Origin: Gordonia hongkongensis
Lineage (GTDB): Bacteria; Actinomycetota; Actinomycetes; Mycobacteriales; Mycobacteriaceae
Direction of reading: 5' to 3'
Assembly: GCF_023078355.1 (NCBI RefSeq)
Contig: NZ_CP095552.1
Span: forward strand, 1,922,001 to 1,986,000
Length of the DNA stretch: 64,000 nucleotides
Positions within the stretch are counted from its first letter, which is position 1. Each line of letters starts with the position of its first letter. The notes below the pieces were generated by a model that had not been told where the DNA came from, did not search any database, and was given only the letters and a program-made list of their open reading frames with translations. Positions 53,315-63,177 of the stretch are shown here, in pieces. Made by a program: the position numbers and the translations under genes.

Positions 53315-53520
53315 TTGTTCTCCTGGGCCTTACTCGTACTCAGGTGCACGACGCGGTAGCGCACGCGACACGTTTGGCGGACGTCGGTCAAGTCTGGCGG
53401 CCCGCCGTCACCGGCCGGGATGCGGACGGCGAGGGCGATGCGACACCTTCGCGGTGCAGGTGTCGTGACCTTCCGGGCAATACCCTAGCCCACCGAGCAA
53501 TCGTTCGGTGGAGCCCTGGG

Positions 53521-55073
53521 TCACAACGCCGGAGAGAATGTGCTCGCATCACCGAGGCGTCGGACCAGTTCGGCGAAAGCACGCAGGTAGGCGTGGACGG
53601 GACCACCTGTCGGGTCGATCGCCCAACCGTCTTCGGAACGGGCCTCGGCGGCGGGAAATGTGACGTTTCCCTCATGTTGTGCACCCGGGGTGTTCGCCGA
53701 GGCGGCGACGCCGAGCTCACGCAGTGGCGACTCGCGCGGGAACCGGGCGGAGTACCGCAGCCCCGACGGGGTGCGGTTGATCCAGATGTACACCTCGTCG
53801 GGCGAGTAGCTGTGACTGCGGAGGACCTTCGCACGCCCCGCGTCGGCGGCCCCGGCGCCCGGCGCATAGCGCGTGTCGATGAACGAGATGACGAACCGCG
53901 GGCCACCCTCGTGCCCGATCAGGTCGGCCACCCGCAGGAACGGCAGCGAAGCGCCCTGACGCCCGTGCTTGAGCGCGGCGGTGGATCGGACGACGGCCTG
54001 GTCGAACGTCGGGGAGTCGGACATGTCCAGACAGAAGGGAGCGACCCCGACGAACCAGCCGAGGGAGGTCAGCCAGCGGGCGTCGTCGCGCGTGTGCCGC
54101 GGCAGCACACACCGGAACTGCCGATCGCCGGTCAGTTCGTGGTGCACGACGGCGAAGGCCGCCAGCACCCCGGCGGTCAGCGTGCCGCCGGCCTCCGAGC
54201 ACATCGCGGTGAACCTGTTGGCCGTCGCGTCGTCGGCGACGACACCCCACAGCGACTCCCGGGGAGTGCCGCGTCCGTGTCGACATCGTCGGGGGCGACA
54301 TCGTCGGGGGTGCGGTGGCCGGTGGCCGGATCGGCCGTGTGCAGGCCGGGCATGTCACCGTTGCCGGCGGCCAGGAACTCCGACCACAAGCCGACGGCCG
54401 GATGATCGCGCCCGGTCTGGTCGGCGAGCCGGCGTTCCGCGGCGCTGAAGTCGACATAACTGCCGACCTCGGGCAGATTCGCGCCGCGATGCTCCCGCGC
54501 CGCCCGGTACATCGACACCAACTCCTGCTGGGCCATGATCAGCGAGTACCCGTCGACCAGCGAGTGATCGGCGGCGAAGAGGAGCGTGAACGAGCGTTCG
54601 CGTCCGACCGTCGCGAACCGGTAGGCCGGCCAGTGCAGCGGTGCGGTGGCTCGATCGAACGAGCCCGCCAGTTGCTCCACGAGCGGACCCGACTCGGCGT
54701 ACCAGCCGACCCGGCCCATCTTGAGTTTCACGGTCCCCGGCGCGGTGGTCAGCCGCTGCAGGCCGGAGCCCTTGATCACGACGTGACTACGCAGCACCTC
54801 GTGCCGGTCGATCCACTGGGTCAGCACCGACCGGATGGCCGGAATCGACAGCGGCTCGTCGAACTCGATGCTCAACCCGAGCCAGGCCTCACGTCCGCCC
54901 TCGCGACGCGTGCGGACCCGGTACTCGAACGCCGCCCGCAGATGTTGCTCGTGATTGTGCGAGGTCAGACGCGAGTCGTAGTCCCAATTACCCAGTCCGC
55001 CCGGCACATACGGCGTCCACTCGACGAGACCGCCGGGCGCGATGGGTTCGTCGCGGATCTGGATGAACTTCAT
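53521..55073 (-). pseudogene. Condensation-domain acyltransferase gene with apparent frameshift
   Basis: The first part (from ATG 55073) has [34 protein letters not shown], and the condensation motif AADHSLVDGYS (HxxxDG). Near 54260 the frame is lost. The continuing frame, from ESLWGVVADDATANRFTAMCSEAGGTLTAGVLAAFAVVHHEL to 53521, matches the second half of the same fold (GWFVGVAPFCLDMS). Adding one C to the CCCC run near 54259 would restore about 516 residues. A 15-bp tandem duplication (54281-54310) lies just before. The fold is PapA/NRPS-condensation-like. ATG overlaps the SufE-like stop by 4 bp. Confidence 0.7.
54281..54310. repeat. 15-bp tandem duplication inside the condensation-domain gene
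   Basis: CGACATCGTCGGGGG occurs twice in direct succession (54281-54295 and 54296-54310), adding five codons (APDDV repeated as PDDV-APDDV). It lies 20 bp upstream, in gene direction, of the frameshift site, so the area looks prone to slippage. Confidence 0.8.
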
Positions 55074-55507
55074 GCCCCGGGGGTGTCGGGCACCTGGGCG
55101 CGAACCTGCGCCTTGATGCGGCCCAGCATGCCCGCCATACCCCGCAGGCGCAGCGGACTCACGGCGCTGCCGAGTCCCAGGTCGTAATAGAAATCCGATG
55201 GCACGTCGAGGATTTCGCGCGCCGACGCGGTGTCGAGCCCCTGATGCAGGATGGCGGCGAAACCGCGGGTCGTCGGCGCCTCGCGCGGAGCGCTGAAATA
55301 CAGCCGCACCGACGACGGGTCGGCGGCGTCGACGGACAGGAAGACCGGCGACTGGCACTCGGGTACCGGTTCCATCGCATCCTGCTCGAGATGCGCCGGT
55401 ATGTCCGGCAATTCGCCGGCGAACTCGAGCAGGAGGGTGACCTTGTCGGAGTCGCCGAGTGCGCCGAAGTCGTCGACGATCTCGGCCAGGGCTGGAGGCA
55501 GACTCAT
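55070..55507 (-). CDS. SufE-like sulfur acceptor protein
   Basis: This 145-residue SufE-family protein has the start [35 protein letters not shown], the cysteine in [12 protein letters not shown] that accepts persulfide sulfur, and a C-terminal [26 protein letters not shown]. It lies 13 bp after sseA and overlaps the condensation-domain gene by 4 bp. The sseA-SufE-accA3 neighbourhood is the mycobacterial order (Rv3283-Rv3285). It probably takes sulfur from SseA or a cysteine desulfurase. The true partner is not known. Confidence 0.85.
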   Translation of the reverse strand: MSLPPALAEIVDDFGALGDSDKVTLLLEFAGELPDIPAHLEQDAMEPVPECQSPVFLSVDAADPSSVRLYFSAPREAPTTRGFAAILHQGLDTASAREILDVPSDFYYDLGLGSAVSPLRLRGMAGMLGRIKAQVRAQVPDTPGA

Positions 55508-55520
55508 CGTGCGGTCGGGT

Positions 55521-56417
55521 TCACTCGGTGCCGGGAACGGCGCCCGGCTCCTCGCCGACGGCGATCGGCACGCGCACCGCGTTGCCCCACTCGGTCCACG
55601 ATCCGTCGTAGTTGCGGACCGCGGTGTGCCCCAGCAGATGTGTCAGCACGAACCAGGTGTGGCTCGACCGCTCACCGATGCGGCAGTAGGCGATCGTGGG
55701 CGTCTTCGGGTCGAGCCCGGCGTAGATCTCGTCGAGTTCGGCGCGGCTGCGGAAACGGCCGTCGGGGGCGGCGGACTTCGCCCACGGGATCGAGATGGCG
55801 GTCGGGATGTGCCCGCCGCGCAGCGCGCCCTCCTCCGGGTAGTCCGGCATGTGCGTGCGCTCGCCGGTGTACTCCTGCGGGGAACGGACGTCGACGAGGG
55901 GCTCGGTGCCCAGGGCCTCCAGGACCTGCGGCGCGAACGCGCGGATCTTGGCGTCGTCGCGCTCGACCACCGGGTAGTCCGACCGCGGGTAATCGGGGAC
56001 GTCGAAGGAGGTGTCACGGTCCTCCGCCATCCAGGCGTCGCGGCCACCGTCGAGCAGGCGGACGTCCTCGTGGCCGAACAAGGTGAAGACCCACAGCGCG
56101 TAGGCGGCCCACCAGTTGCTCTTGTCGCCGTAGATCACGACAGTGTCGTCGCGTTCGATTCCCTTGCTGCGCATCAGTTCCGCGAACTGCTCGCCGTTGA
56201 TGTAGTCGCGCGTGACCGGGTCGTTGAGATGCAGGTGCCAGTCGATCTTCTGAGCGGTCGGGATGTGGCCGATGTCGTAGAGCAGCACATCCTCGTCGGA
56301 CTCGATGATCTTGAGTCCTTTGGCGCCGAGATGCGCCGACAGCCACTGGGTCGTCACCAGCCGCTCGGGGTGGGCGTAGTCGGCGAAGGCCGGATTCGGG
56401 TCGGTGTCAACGCTCAC
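55521..56417 (-). CDS. sseA: Thiosulfate/3-mercaptopyruvate sulfurtransferase (rhodanese)
   Basis: This 298-residue tandem rhodanese has an N-terminal inactive domain ([34 protein letters not shown]) and a C-terminal catalytic domain with [26 protein letters not shown] and active-site Cys in [17 protein letters not shown]. The CRIGERS loop is typical of actinobacterial thiosulfate:cyanide sulfurtransferases. GTG 56417 (VSVDTDPNP) is preferred because GGAGAG lies upstream. It leads the sulfur-transfer pair with the SufE-like gene. Confidence 0.93.
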   Translation of the reverse strand: MSVDTDPNPAFADYAHPERLVTTQWLSAHLGAKGLKIIESDEDVLLYDIGHIPTAQKIDWHLHLNDPVTRDYINGEQFAELMRSKGIERDDTVVIYGDKSNWWAAYALWVFTLFGHEDVRLLDGGRDAWMAEDRDTSFDVPDYPRSDYPVVERDDAKIRAFAPQVLEALGTEPLVDVRSPQEYTGERTHMPDYPEEGALRGGHIPTAISIPWAKSAAPDGRFRSRAELDEIYAGLDPKTPTIAYCRIGERSSHTWFVLTHLLGHTAVRNYDGSWTEWGNAVRVPIAVGEEPGAVPGTE

Positions 56418-56569
56418 GGTGCTCTCCAGCTCGCTGTTCGGACGTTCCGCGTGGATCACGCGCGGACCATCTGCGGTCCCGCTGATAAAGCGTAGGGCAT
56501 CGGCCGGACCGTGCTTCGATCAGACGACAAACCCCAGGTGAAGCAGGTCCCGCCTGCTACGTTCGCCGA

Positions 56570-57553
56570 ATGATCGATCGACGCGGGCCCCTCGCGATGC
56601 GGTGGGCGGTCGCTCTGGCCGCCGTGGTGACACTGACTGTCGGAAGCGGATGCGCACTCATCCCGTCCGAGGATTCCGGGGAGCCCCGTCCGTCGTCCGC
56701 GTCGACGAGCAGCGCACCGAGTCCGACGCCGTCGCGCTCACCGGACCCGACCGGCGACGCCGACGCGGCGCAGTGCCGGCCCGACGACTGCCCGAAGTTG
56801 CCGACGCCGACCGCGGAACTCATGACCAGCGGGGTCACTCCGGCCAACGTGGACACCGCGGTGCCCGACTACCTGACCACGCTCCTCGATGACCTCGACC
56901 AGACATGGGGTGGGTGGTTCGACGAACTGGGCTGGGGCGACCCGGCACCGGGACGGGTGCTGATCGAGTCCGGCACCTCCTTCGCCACGGAGTGCATTGC
57001 CGGCGAAGAGGATTCGAACCCGGTACCGATCCCGTCCGACGAGGCCAACGCGTTCTTCTGTGGAGTGGACACCGAACCGAACGGAGAGGGCACCCCGACC
57101 GAGGGCAGCATCGTGCTCCCGGTCGACACCTTCGCGGCCATCTGGGACGGCAACGTCTTCGGGGTGCCATCGCCGATCGTCGGCGACTTCACCGCGGCGA
57201 TCGTGGTCGCTCACGAATACGGCCACAACGTCGTGTTCCGGATGGCCGAGGCGTTCGACATCCCCGACAGCCGTCTCCCGGCCGGCAAGAACAGCGAGCT
57301 CATCGCCGACTGCCTGGCCGCGAACTGGGGTGCGACCGCCTACCAGCGTGATGCGCTCGGCGCGCGGGAGATCCTTCAGGTCGCGACGCTGCTGCCGATC
57401 ATCGGCGACACCGGCGGCGCCTCCGGACACGGCTCGGCGCGCGAACGTGCGGTGGCGTTGACGGTCGGACTGACCGGCCCGCAGTTCAACCGCCAGGGTC
57501 AGCCGGTCGACTGCATCGAGCGGTACTGGCCGGAATTCTTCGAGGTGGAGTAG
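56570..57553 (+). CDS. Neutral zinc metallopeptidase-like lipoprotein
   Basis: This 327-residue protein has a signal with lipobox VGSGC, followed by a Ser/Pro-rich linker (SGEPRPSSASTSSAPSPTPSRSPDP). The main domain carries the zinc-binding AAIVVAHEYGHNVVFRM (HExxH variant HEYGH) and the third ligand region NSELIADCLAANWGA, like the YpfJ/putative neutral zinc metallopeptidase family. C-terminal SGHGSARERAVALTVGL is family-typical. It acts outside the membrane, attached by lipid. It interrupts the sseA-maf synteny seen in mycobacteria. Confidence 0.88.
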   Translation: MIDRRGPLAMRWAVALAAVVTLTVGSGCALIPSEDSGEPRPSSASTSSAPSPTPSRSPDPTGDADAAQCRPDDCPKLPTPTAELMTSGVTPANVDTAVPDYLTTLLDDLDQTWGGWFDELGWGDPAPGRVLIESGTSFATECIAGEEDSNPVPIPSDEANAFFCGVDTEPNGEGTPTEGSIVLPVDTFAAIWDGNVFGVPSPIVGDFTAAIVVAHEYGHNVVFRMAEAFDIPDSRLPAGKNSELIADCLAANWGATAYQRDALGAREILQVATLLPIIGDTGGASGHGSARERAVALTVGLTGPQFNRQGQPVDCIERYWPEFFEVE

Positions 57554-57578
57554 GGCCACCTCAGGGAGCGGGTCGTCG

Positions 57579-58247
57579 TCAGTGGCGCCAGAAGTCGGTG
57601 ACCGAGAGCCCGACGTCGGCCAGGAGGGTGCGGACCAGCGGCAGGCCGATACCGATGACCGACGACGGGTCGCCCTCGATGCGCTCGACCAGCCAGCCAC
57701 CCAGACCGTCGAGGGTGAATGCGCCGGCCACCTGTAGAGGTTCACCGCTGGCGACATACCGCTCGATGACGTGGTCGTCGGCGGCGGCGAAATGGATCGT
57801 GGTGGAGCTCGTCCCGCCGGCGGTCGCGGGCCGGTCGAGGCGGATCAGGTGATGGCCGGTCAGCAGGTCCGCGCTACGACCGCCCATCTCCGACCACTGC
57901 GCGACGGCGCGTTCGGGGGTGTGCGGTTTGCCGAGCAGCCGGCCGCCTAGATGGAGCATCGAGTCGCAGCCGATGACGGCCACGGCGCTGCCGGACCCGG
58001 CGAGTTCGGCGATCTCCGGAAGTGCCGCAACGGCTTCCGCCTTCGCGCGGGCGAGTTCGGCGACCACCACACCGGCCGGTGTGGAATCGGGGATCGCGGC
58101 GAGGAGCGCATCCTCGTCGACATCCGACACCCGCACGACCGGCTCGACGCCTGCCGCCCGAAGGATGCGGAGCCGGGCAGGGGAGGCCGAACCGAGTACG
58201 AAGATCGGGCCGGGAGTACCCGGCCCGATCTCGGATTCGGATGTCAT
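57579..58247 (-). CDS. maf: Maf-like nucleotide pyrophosphatase
   Basis: This 222-residue Maf/Ham1-fold protein has the start FVLGSASPARLRILRAAGVEP (SxSPRR-like), VSDVDED, the metal site VIGCDSMLHLGGRLLGKPHTPERA, and LTGHHLIR. The end GDPSSVIGIGLPLVRTLLADVGL is characteristic. It removes pyrophosphate from non-canonical nucleoside triphosphates. It lies 2 bp after accE5, in the same operon as accD5, as in mycobacteria. Confidence 0.94.
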   Translation of the reverse strand: MTSESEIGPGTPGPIFVLGSASPARLRILRAAGVEPVVRVSDVDEDALLAAIPDSTPAGVVVAELARAKAEAVAALPEIAELAGSGSAVAVIGCDSMLHLGGRLLGKPHTPERAVAQWSEMGGRSADLLTGHHLIRLDRPATAGGTSSTTIHFAAADDHVIERYVASGEPLQVAGAFTLDGLGGWLVERIEGDPSSVIGIGLPLVRTLLADVGLSVTDFWRH

Positions 58248-58249
58248 CG

Positions 58250-58504
58250 TCAGTAACGCAGGTTGGTGAAGCTTCCCGGACCGCCCCACTGCGGACGCAG
58301 CCGGTCGATCGGGTGGCCCCAGTCGTTCCGGGTCTCGGGCTCGGCCGAACCGCCGCCCGAACCGGCACCGGCGAGGACGGTCACCAGCACGGCGAGGTCC
58401 TCGTCGGTCGGATTGCCGCCGACGACCGTAAGGAACGGACGCTCGGACTTCGTGGAGTCTTCGCTCACGGAATTCTCGCTCTCGGAACTGACCGCTGGTG
58501 TCAC
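58250..58504 (-). CDS. accE5: Acyl-CoA carboxylase epsilon subunit
   Basis: This 84-residue protein has a disordered acidic N-terminus ([16 protein letters not shown]), then [28 protein letters not shown] and the ending [23 protein letters not shown]. Both are signatures of the actinobacterial epsilon subunit that stimulates AccA3-AccD5. GTG 58504 overlaps the accD5 stop (GTGA). The gene ends two bases before maf. Confidence 0.9.
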   Translation of the reverse strand: MTPAVSSESENSVSEDSTKSERPFLTVVGGNPTDEDLAVLVTVLAGAGSGGGSAEPETRNDWGHPIDRLRPQWGGPGSFTNLRY

Positions 58505-60129
58505 AGGGGGATGTTGCCGTGCTTCTTCGGCGGCAGGTTGACCATCTTGCGCTCGAGCAGCTTGAGCGCGGTGGCGATCTGACCGCGGGTGTGGCTCGGC
58601 GGGATCACCGCGTCCACGTATCCGCGGGCGGCCGCGACATACGGGTTGACGAGGGTGTCCTCGTACTCCTCCTGCAGCTGCAGACGCAGTGCGTCGACGT
58701 CCTCGCCCTTGGCGGCCGCGTCCTTGAGCTGGCTGCGATACACGAACCCGACCGCACCCGAGGCGCCCATGACGGCGATCTGGGCGGTGGGCCACGCCAG
58801 GTTCACGTCGGCACCCATGTGCTTGGAGCCCATGACGTCGTACGCGCCGCCGTAGGCCTTCCGGGTGATGACGGTGATCTTGCCGACCGTCGCCTCGCCG
58901 TAGGCGTAGAGCAGCTTCGCACCGCGACGGATGATGCCGCGGTACTCCTGATCGGTGCCGGGAAGGAAGCCCGGGACGTCGACCAGGGTGACGATGGGGA
59001 TGTTGAAGGCATCGCAGGTGCGCACGAACCGGGCGGCCTTCTCCGAGGCGTCGATGTCGAGGCAGCCGGCGAACTGCGTCGGCTGGTTGGCGACGATGCC
59101 GACGCTGCGACCGTCCACCCGGCCGTAGCCGACGATGATGTTGGTCGCGTACTCGGCCTGCACCTCGAGGAACTCGTCGTCGTCGAGGATGCGACGGATG
59201 ACCTCGTGCATGTCGTAGGGCTGGTTCGGCGAATCCGGGATCAGCGTGTCGAGCTCGAGGTCCTCTTCGGTGAGGGTGTCCTCGATGGAACCGGCGGCCG
59301 GCTGCGCGACGGGCAGACGCGGGGCATCGGCGCGGTTGTTGCTCGGCAGGTAGCTCAGGAGTTCCTTGACGTACTCCAGGGCGTCCTCTTCGTCGGAGGC
59401 GACGTAGTGCGCGGTGCCCGACTTCGACATGTGCGTGTGGGCACCGCCGAGCTCCTCCATCGTCACCTCTTCGCCGGTGACCGTCTTGATGACGTCCGGA
59501 CCGGTGATGAACATCTGGCTGGTCTGGTCGACCATGACCACGAAGTCGGTGAGCGCGGGGGAGTACACGTGACCGCCGGCCGCGGCGCCCATGATCAGCG
59601 AGATCTGCGGGATGACACCGGAAGCACGCACGTTGCGGTGGAAGATCTCGCCGTAGAGGCCGAGCGAGACCACGCCCTCCTGGATGCGGGCCCCGGCGCC
59701 GTCGTTGATGCCGATCAGGGGGCGACCGGTCTTGATCGCGAGGTCCATGACCTTGACGATCTTCTCGCCGTAGACCTCGCCGAGGCTGCCGCCGAAGACC
59801 GTCGAATCCTGCGAGAAGACGCAGACCTCGCGACCGTCGATGGTGCCGTAACCCGAGACGACGCCGTCACCGAGCGGGCGGCGCTCGGCGAGTCCGAAGT
59901 TGGTGCTGCGGTGCCGGGCGAGGGCGTCGAGTTCGACGAAGGACCCCTCGTCGAGCAGGTGGGTGATCCGTTCCCGCGCGGTGAGCTTGCCCTTGGCGTG
60001 GGTCTTCTCGACGGCGGCCTCACCCACCGGATGCTTGGTCTCCTCGAGACGATTGCGCAGATCGGCGAGCTTTCCCGCCGTCGTGTGGATGTCGGGAGCG
60101 GCGGCGTCGTCGCGCGAAGCAGTGGTCAT
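58501..60129 (-). CDS. accD5: Propionyl-CoA carboxylase beta subunit
   Basis: This 542-residue carboxyltransferase subunit opens with [42 protein letters not shown]. The acyl-CoA oxyanion site reads [23 protein letters not shown], and the biotin-side motifs are [52 protein letters not shown]. Match to AccD5, with accE5 after and birA opposite, is strong. It makes methylmalonyl-CoA for methyl-branched lipids and propionate disposal. Confidence 0.96.
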   Translation of the reverse strand: MTTASRDDAAAPDIHTTAGKLADLRNRLEETKHPVGEAAVEKTHAKGKLTARERITHLLDEGSFVELDALARHRSTNFGLAERRPLGDGVVSGYGTIDGREVCVFSQDSTVFGGSLGEVYGEKIVKVMDLAIKTGRPLIGINDGAGARIQEGVVSLGLYGEIFHRNVRASGVIPQISLIMGAAAGGHVYSPALTDFVVMVDQTSQMFITGPDVIKTVTGEEVTMEELGGAHTHMSKSGTAHYVASDEEDALEYVKELLSYLPSNNRADAPRLPVAQPAAGSIEDTLTEEDLELDTLIPDSPNQPYDMHEVIRRILDDDEFLEVQAEYATNIIVGYGRVDGRSVGIVANQPTQFAGCLDIDASEKAARFVRTCDAFNIPIVTLVDVPGFLPGTDQEYRGIIRRGAKLLYAYGEATVGKITVITRKAYGGAYDVMGSKHMGADVNLAWPTAQIAVMGASGAVGFVYRSQLKDAAAKGEDVDALRLQLQEEYEDTLVNPYVAAARGYVDAVIPPSHTRGQIATALKLLERKMVNLPPKKHGNIPL

Positions 60130-60287
60130 GACTGACGATGCTAACTACCCGAGTGTGAGCCACGTCAACCGGATCAACGTGAGATATCCCTCAGGTTTAC
60201 GAGCGATCGGTCGGTGGGCACTCGGGTCGACCGTGAAACCGGTGGTATCCGTTCGTGCGGAGGCGGCGGCCAGTAGTTTCGTCAGGT

Positions 60288-61079
60288 ATGAGTCTCGACG
60301 CCGATCTGCTCCGCACCCGTCTCACCGGCACCCGCTGGCACCGGATCGAGGTGGTCGAGGCGACCGGTTCGACCAACGCCGACCTCGTGTCGCGCGCCGC
60401 CGGCGAATCCGTCGGGGGCACCGTGCGGATCACCACCGACCAGACCGCCGGACGTGGCCGCCACGCCCGCACCTGGACCGCGCCGGCCGGCACGCAGCTG
60501 GCCATGTCGGCCGCGCTCGACGTCGCCGACCACACCGAGGACCTGGGCTGGCTGTCGCTGCTGGCCGGACTCGCCGCCGTGCAGGGTGTCGACGACGCGA
60601 TGGGGATCCGTCCGACGCTCAAATGGCCGAACGACGTGCTGATCGACGGCAAGAAGGTCGCGGGCATCCTCTCGGAATACACCCGCAGCGAGCATGCCGC
60701 AGGTGGCCCGGGAGGCGTCGCGGTGATCGGCACCGGGCTCAACACCACGATGGCGGAGGAGCAGCTGCCGGTCCCGACCGCCACCTCGCTCCGGCTCGCC
60801 ACCGGCCGCGACGTCCCGCTGACCGAGCTCGCCGCGTCGTACCTGCGGGCGCTCTCCGAGCTGCTCGACCTGTGGCCGCACGACCTGGACGGCCTCGCGG
60901 CGCGGTACCGCGATGACAGTGACACCATCGGCCGTCGCGTACGGCTGGTCCTGCCCGGCGATCGTGAGGTCGTCGGCACCGCGACCGGTGTCGACTCCTC
61001 CGGCCGGATCGTCGTCGACGCCGACGGTGAGCAGGTGGTGGCCGCCGCGGGGGACGTCACCCACCTGCGGCCGGAGTGA
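60288..61079 (+). CDS. birA: Biotin protein ligase
   Basis: This 263-residue class I BirA has no N-terminal HTH. Motifs are ATGSTNADLVSRAA, the ATP/biotin loop TDQTAGRGRHARTWTAPAGTQLAMS, KWPNDVLIDGKKVAGIL, and the C-terminal SH3-like beta barrel (GRRVRLVLPGDREVVGTATGVDSSGRIVVD). It joins biotin to AccA3 and pyruvate carboxylase, both in the window. It diverges from accD5 over 158 bp, as in mycobacteria. Confidence 0.96.
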   Translation: MSLDADLLRTRLTGTRWHRIEVVEATGSTNADLVSRAAGESVGGTVRITTDQTAGRGRHARTWTAPAGTQLAMSAALDVADHTEDLGWLSLLAGLAAVQGVDDAMGIRPTLKWPNDVLIDGKKVAGILSEYTRSEHAAGGPGGVAVIGTGLNTTMAEEQLPVPTATSLRLATGRDVPLTELAASYLRALSELLDLWPHDLDGLAARYRDDSDTIGRRVRLVLPGDREVVGTATGVDSSGRIVVDADGEQVVAAAGDVTHLRPE

Positions 61080-61107
61080 CTTCGACTCGGCTCGTCGCTC
61101 CGCTCCT

Positions 61108-61124
61108 CGCCGGCTCAGCCGGCG
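61108..61124. terminator. Short palindromic hairpin between birA and membrane protein gene
   Basis: CGCCGG and CCGGCG pair around a CTCAG loop, within a larger perfect odd palindrome (61108-61124). It lies between convergent genes and includes the minus-strand stop codon at 61115-61117. It is modest in length, so activity is uncertain. Confidence 0.5.
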
Positions 61125-61735
61125 GGGCGCTGGACGCTCTTGCCGGCCATCGCCGGGATAATCGTCAGCGAGGGCAGACCGATCACCAGATGCACGATCG
61201 CGGTCTCGATGCCCACCGAGATCTGGTTGTAGGTCAGGATCGGGATCAGCACGGCCGCCACCAGCAGCAGGCCGACGATCCACCGGTAGAACTGATCGGG
61301 TGACGGCGTGACCAGGTGCAGCACGTACCAGAGCGCACCCGCGGCGAGCGCGCACAGGAAGCCGACGACGCCGAACCAGAGCTCGCTGGCGGCGACCGGG
61401 TTCCACACGCCGAACTTGCCCGACTCGTTCACCTTCTCCACGAATGCGGAGATGATCCAGGCGACGAGCCATGCCGCGAGACCGGTCACCACGCCGGTCA
61501 TGACCACACCGCCGGCGAACGTGACGGGGTTGATGTCCGGGCCACGACGGGGCGTGGCGGGTTGGCCGGGCCGGCCGTAGGCGCCCTGGCCCCCGTACGG
61601 ATCCCCCGCATATTGATCGGCCGCGTACGGATCGCGCGCATACGGGTCGTTCTGGCTGCTGTAGGCACGCGACTCGGGTGTGTAACCGGACTCGTAGCGC
61701 GCGGTCCGCGGGTCGCGGGGATCCTGGTAGCTCAT
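61115..61735 (-). CDS. Four-TM membrane protein with tyrosine-rich cytoplasmic tail
   Basis: This 206-residue protein has a disordered N-terminus of about 65 residues rich in Tyr, Asp and Pro (DPYARDPYAADQYAGDPYGGQ). Four membrane segments follow, beginning near TFAGGVVMTGVVTGLAAWLVAWIISAF, then LWFGVVGFLCALAAGALWYVLHLV, WIVGLLLVAAVLIPILTYNQ, and AIVHLVIGLPSLTIIPAMAG. This fits the DUF6069 type. The function is unknown. It faces the PH-domain gene across 156 bp. Confidence 0.75.
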   Translation of the reverse strand: MSYQDPRDPRTARYESGYTPESRAYSSQNDPYARDPYAADQYAGDPYGGQGAYGRPGQPATPRRGPDINPVTFAGGVVMTGVVTGLAAWLVAWIISAFVEKVNESGKFGVWNPVAASELWFGVVGFLCALAAGALWYVLHLVTPSPDQFYRWIVGLLLVAAVLIPILTYNQISVGIETAIVHLVIGLPSLTIIPAMAGKSVQRPAG

Positions 61736-61891
61736 GGCGTTCTCCTCCCCGACCGGTCGTGAAAGCCGATGGTCGGATCTGGTGTCGGTCGGATCTGGTG
61801 TCAGGGCCCTGGCATGCTCACGGCACGAGGACGGCGGCGGTCGGCGTGATTGGCAGTCTACTGCGGCACCCGGCCGTTTATGCTGAGCCGC

Positions 61892-62566
61892 ATGGCCTAT
61901 CCGCGGGAGAATCTGGCGTCGGGGGAACGCGTCGTCCTCCATCGGCACCCGCACTGGAAATGCCTGCTCGGGCCGTTCCTGTTGTTCGGGCTCCTCACCG
62001 CCGCCGCCGGCGTACTCCTCGGCGTCATCACGTCGTCGGGGTTGCGGTCGACGCCGCAGACCGTGCTGCTCATCGCGGTCGCGGCGGTCTGGGCCATCGG
62101 CTTCTGCTGGTACTTCGTCCGCCCGCTGATGTATTGGAAGACAACGCATTTCGTGCTCACCGACCGGCGGGTGATGTTCCGCAACGGAATCATCACCCGG
62201 TCGGGCATCGACATCCCGATCCGCCGGATCAACACCGTCGAGTTCCGGCACGGCCTCGTCGACCGGATGTTGCGCACCGGCACGCTGGTCATCGAGTCGG
62301 CCTCCGACGAACCGCTGTCCTTCGACGACATCCCGCAGGTGGAGAGGGTGCACGCGCTGCTTTACCACGAGGTGCTCGACGTCCACGACGACGACGATCA
62401 TCCGTGGGATGGACACCGGCGCGATTCCCACGACCAGCCCGCCGACGGTCCCGTGCACCCCGGTGACCGGGCGGAGAACCGGGGGTCCGCGACCGATGAC
62501 GACCGTGCTGCTCGCCGAGGACGACGCCGCGATCGCCGAACCGCTCGCGCGGGCGCTGTCGCGTGA
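61892..62566 (+). CDS. PH-domain (bPH2) membrane protein
   Basis: This 224-residue protein has two hydrophobic helices (CLLGPFLLFGLLTAAAGVLLGVI and TVLLIAVAAVWAIGFCWYFV), then the bacterial PH domain YWKTTHFVLTDRRVMFRNGIITRSGIDIPIRRINTVEFRHGLVDRMLRTGTLVIESAS. The C-terminal tail is acidic then Arg-rich and overlaps the response regulator gene by 71 bp, so the true stop use is notable. Homologous to mycobacterial Rv3278c by fold and its place near birA. Confidence 0.85.
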   Translation: MAYPRENLASGERVVLHRHPHWKCLLGPFLLFGLLTAAAGVLLGVITSSGLRSTPQTVLLIAVAAVWAIGFCWYFVRPLMYWKTTHFVLTDRRVMFRNGIITRSGIDIPIRRINTVEFRHGLVDRMLRTGTLVIESASDEPLSFDDIPQVERVHALLYHEVLDVHDDDDHPWDGHRRDSHDQPADGPVHPGDRAENRGSATDDDRAARRGRRRDRRTARAGAVA

Positions 62567-63170
62567 GGGTTACGGCTGCGATGTGGTCTCGACCGGGGCG
62601 GATGCCCTGGAGAAAGCCCTCGACACCCGCTATGAACTGCTCATCCTCGACCTCGGGCTACCGGTGCTCGACGGTCTGGAGGTGTGCCGGCGGGTACGGG
62701 CCCAGCGACCCGCGCTCGCGGTGCTGATGCTGACCGCACGCACCGACGAGGTGGATTTCGTGGTCGGCCTCGACGCCGGTGCGGACGACTATGTGGGCAA
62801 ACCCTTCCGGCTCGCAGAACTCCTCGCGCGCGTGCGCGCGCTGCTGCGGCGCCGCCAGCCCGGCGACGTCGTCCTCGAGGGCGGTACCCTACGCCTGGAC
62901 GCGCGGGCACGCCGCGTCCTGGTGAACGGACACGACCTCACCCTGGCCAACCGCGAGTTCGACCTGCTGCGCTTCCTCATGGAACGCGCGGGCGAGGTGG
63001 TGACGCGCGAGGAGATCCTCACCGAGGTGTGGGGTTCGGCCGACCTGCGGTCGTCGAAGACCCTGGACATGCACATCTCGTGGCTGCGCCGGAAGATCGG
63101 CGACGACCGCCACGACCGTCCCCGCCACATCGTGACCGTGCGCGGCGTCGGATTCCGGTTCGACCCCTAG
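62496..63170 (+). CDS. OmpR/PhoB-type response regulator
   Basis: The 224-residue protein has a receiver with acidic pair VLLAEDDAAIAE, phospho-Asp in LLILDLGLPVLDG, Thr in LMLTARTDE and Lys in DDYVGKPFRLAELLARVRALL. The C-terminal winged helix reads LTLANREFDLLRFLMERAGEVVTREEILTEVWG and KTLDMHISWLRRKIGDD, ending TVRGVGFRFDP. It pairs with the kinase that begins 8 bp later. The signal and targets are unknown. Confidence 0.95.
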   Translation: MTTVLLAEDDAAIAEPLARALSREGYGCDVVSTGADALEKALDTRYELLILDLGLPVLDGLEVCRRVRAQRPALAVLMLTARTDEVDFVVGLDAGADDYVGKPFRLAELLARVRALLRRRQPGDVVLEGGTLRLDARARRVLVNGHDLTLANREFDLLRFLMERAGEVVTREEILTEVWGSADLRSSKTLDMHISWLRRKIGDDRHDRPRHIVTVRGVGFRFDP

Positions 63171-63177
63171 TCGTCTC

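Noticed and set aside
58498..60135. 545-codon open frame on the plus strand across accD5
   Set aside because: It is the exact antisense of accD5, rich in Asp, Val and Gly with no family motifs. Many similar antisense frames occur over pyc, accA3, hsdR and the kinase genes and were left out.
62496..62566. PH-domain gene overlap with the response regulator as a sequencing error
   Set aside because: Both frames remain coherent up to their ends. Only the low-complexity tail of the PH protein lies in the overlap, so no correction is needed.
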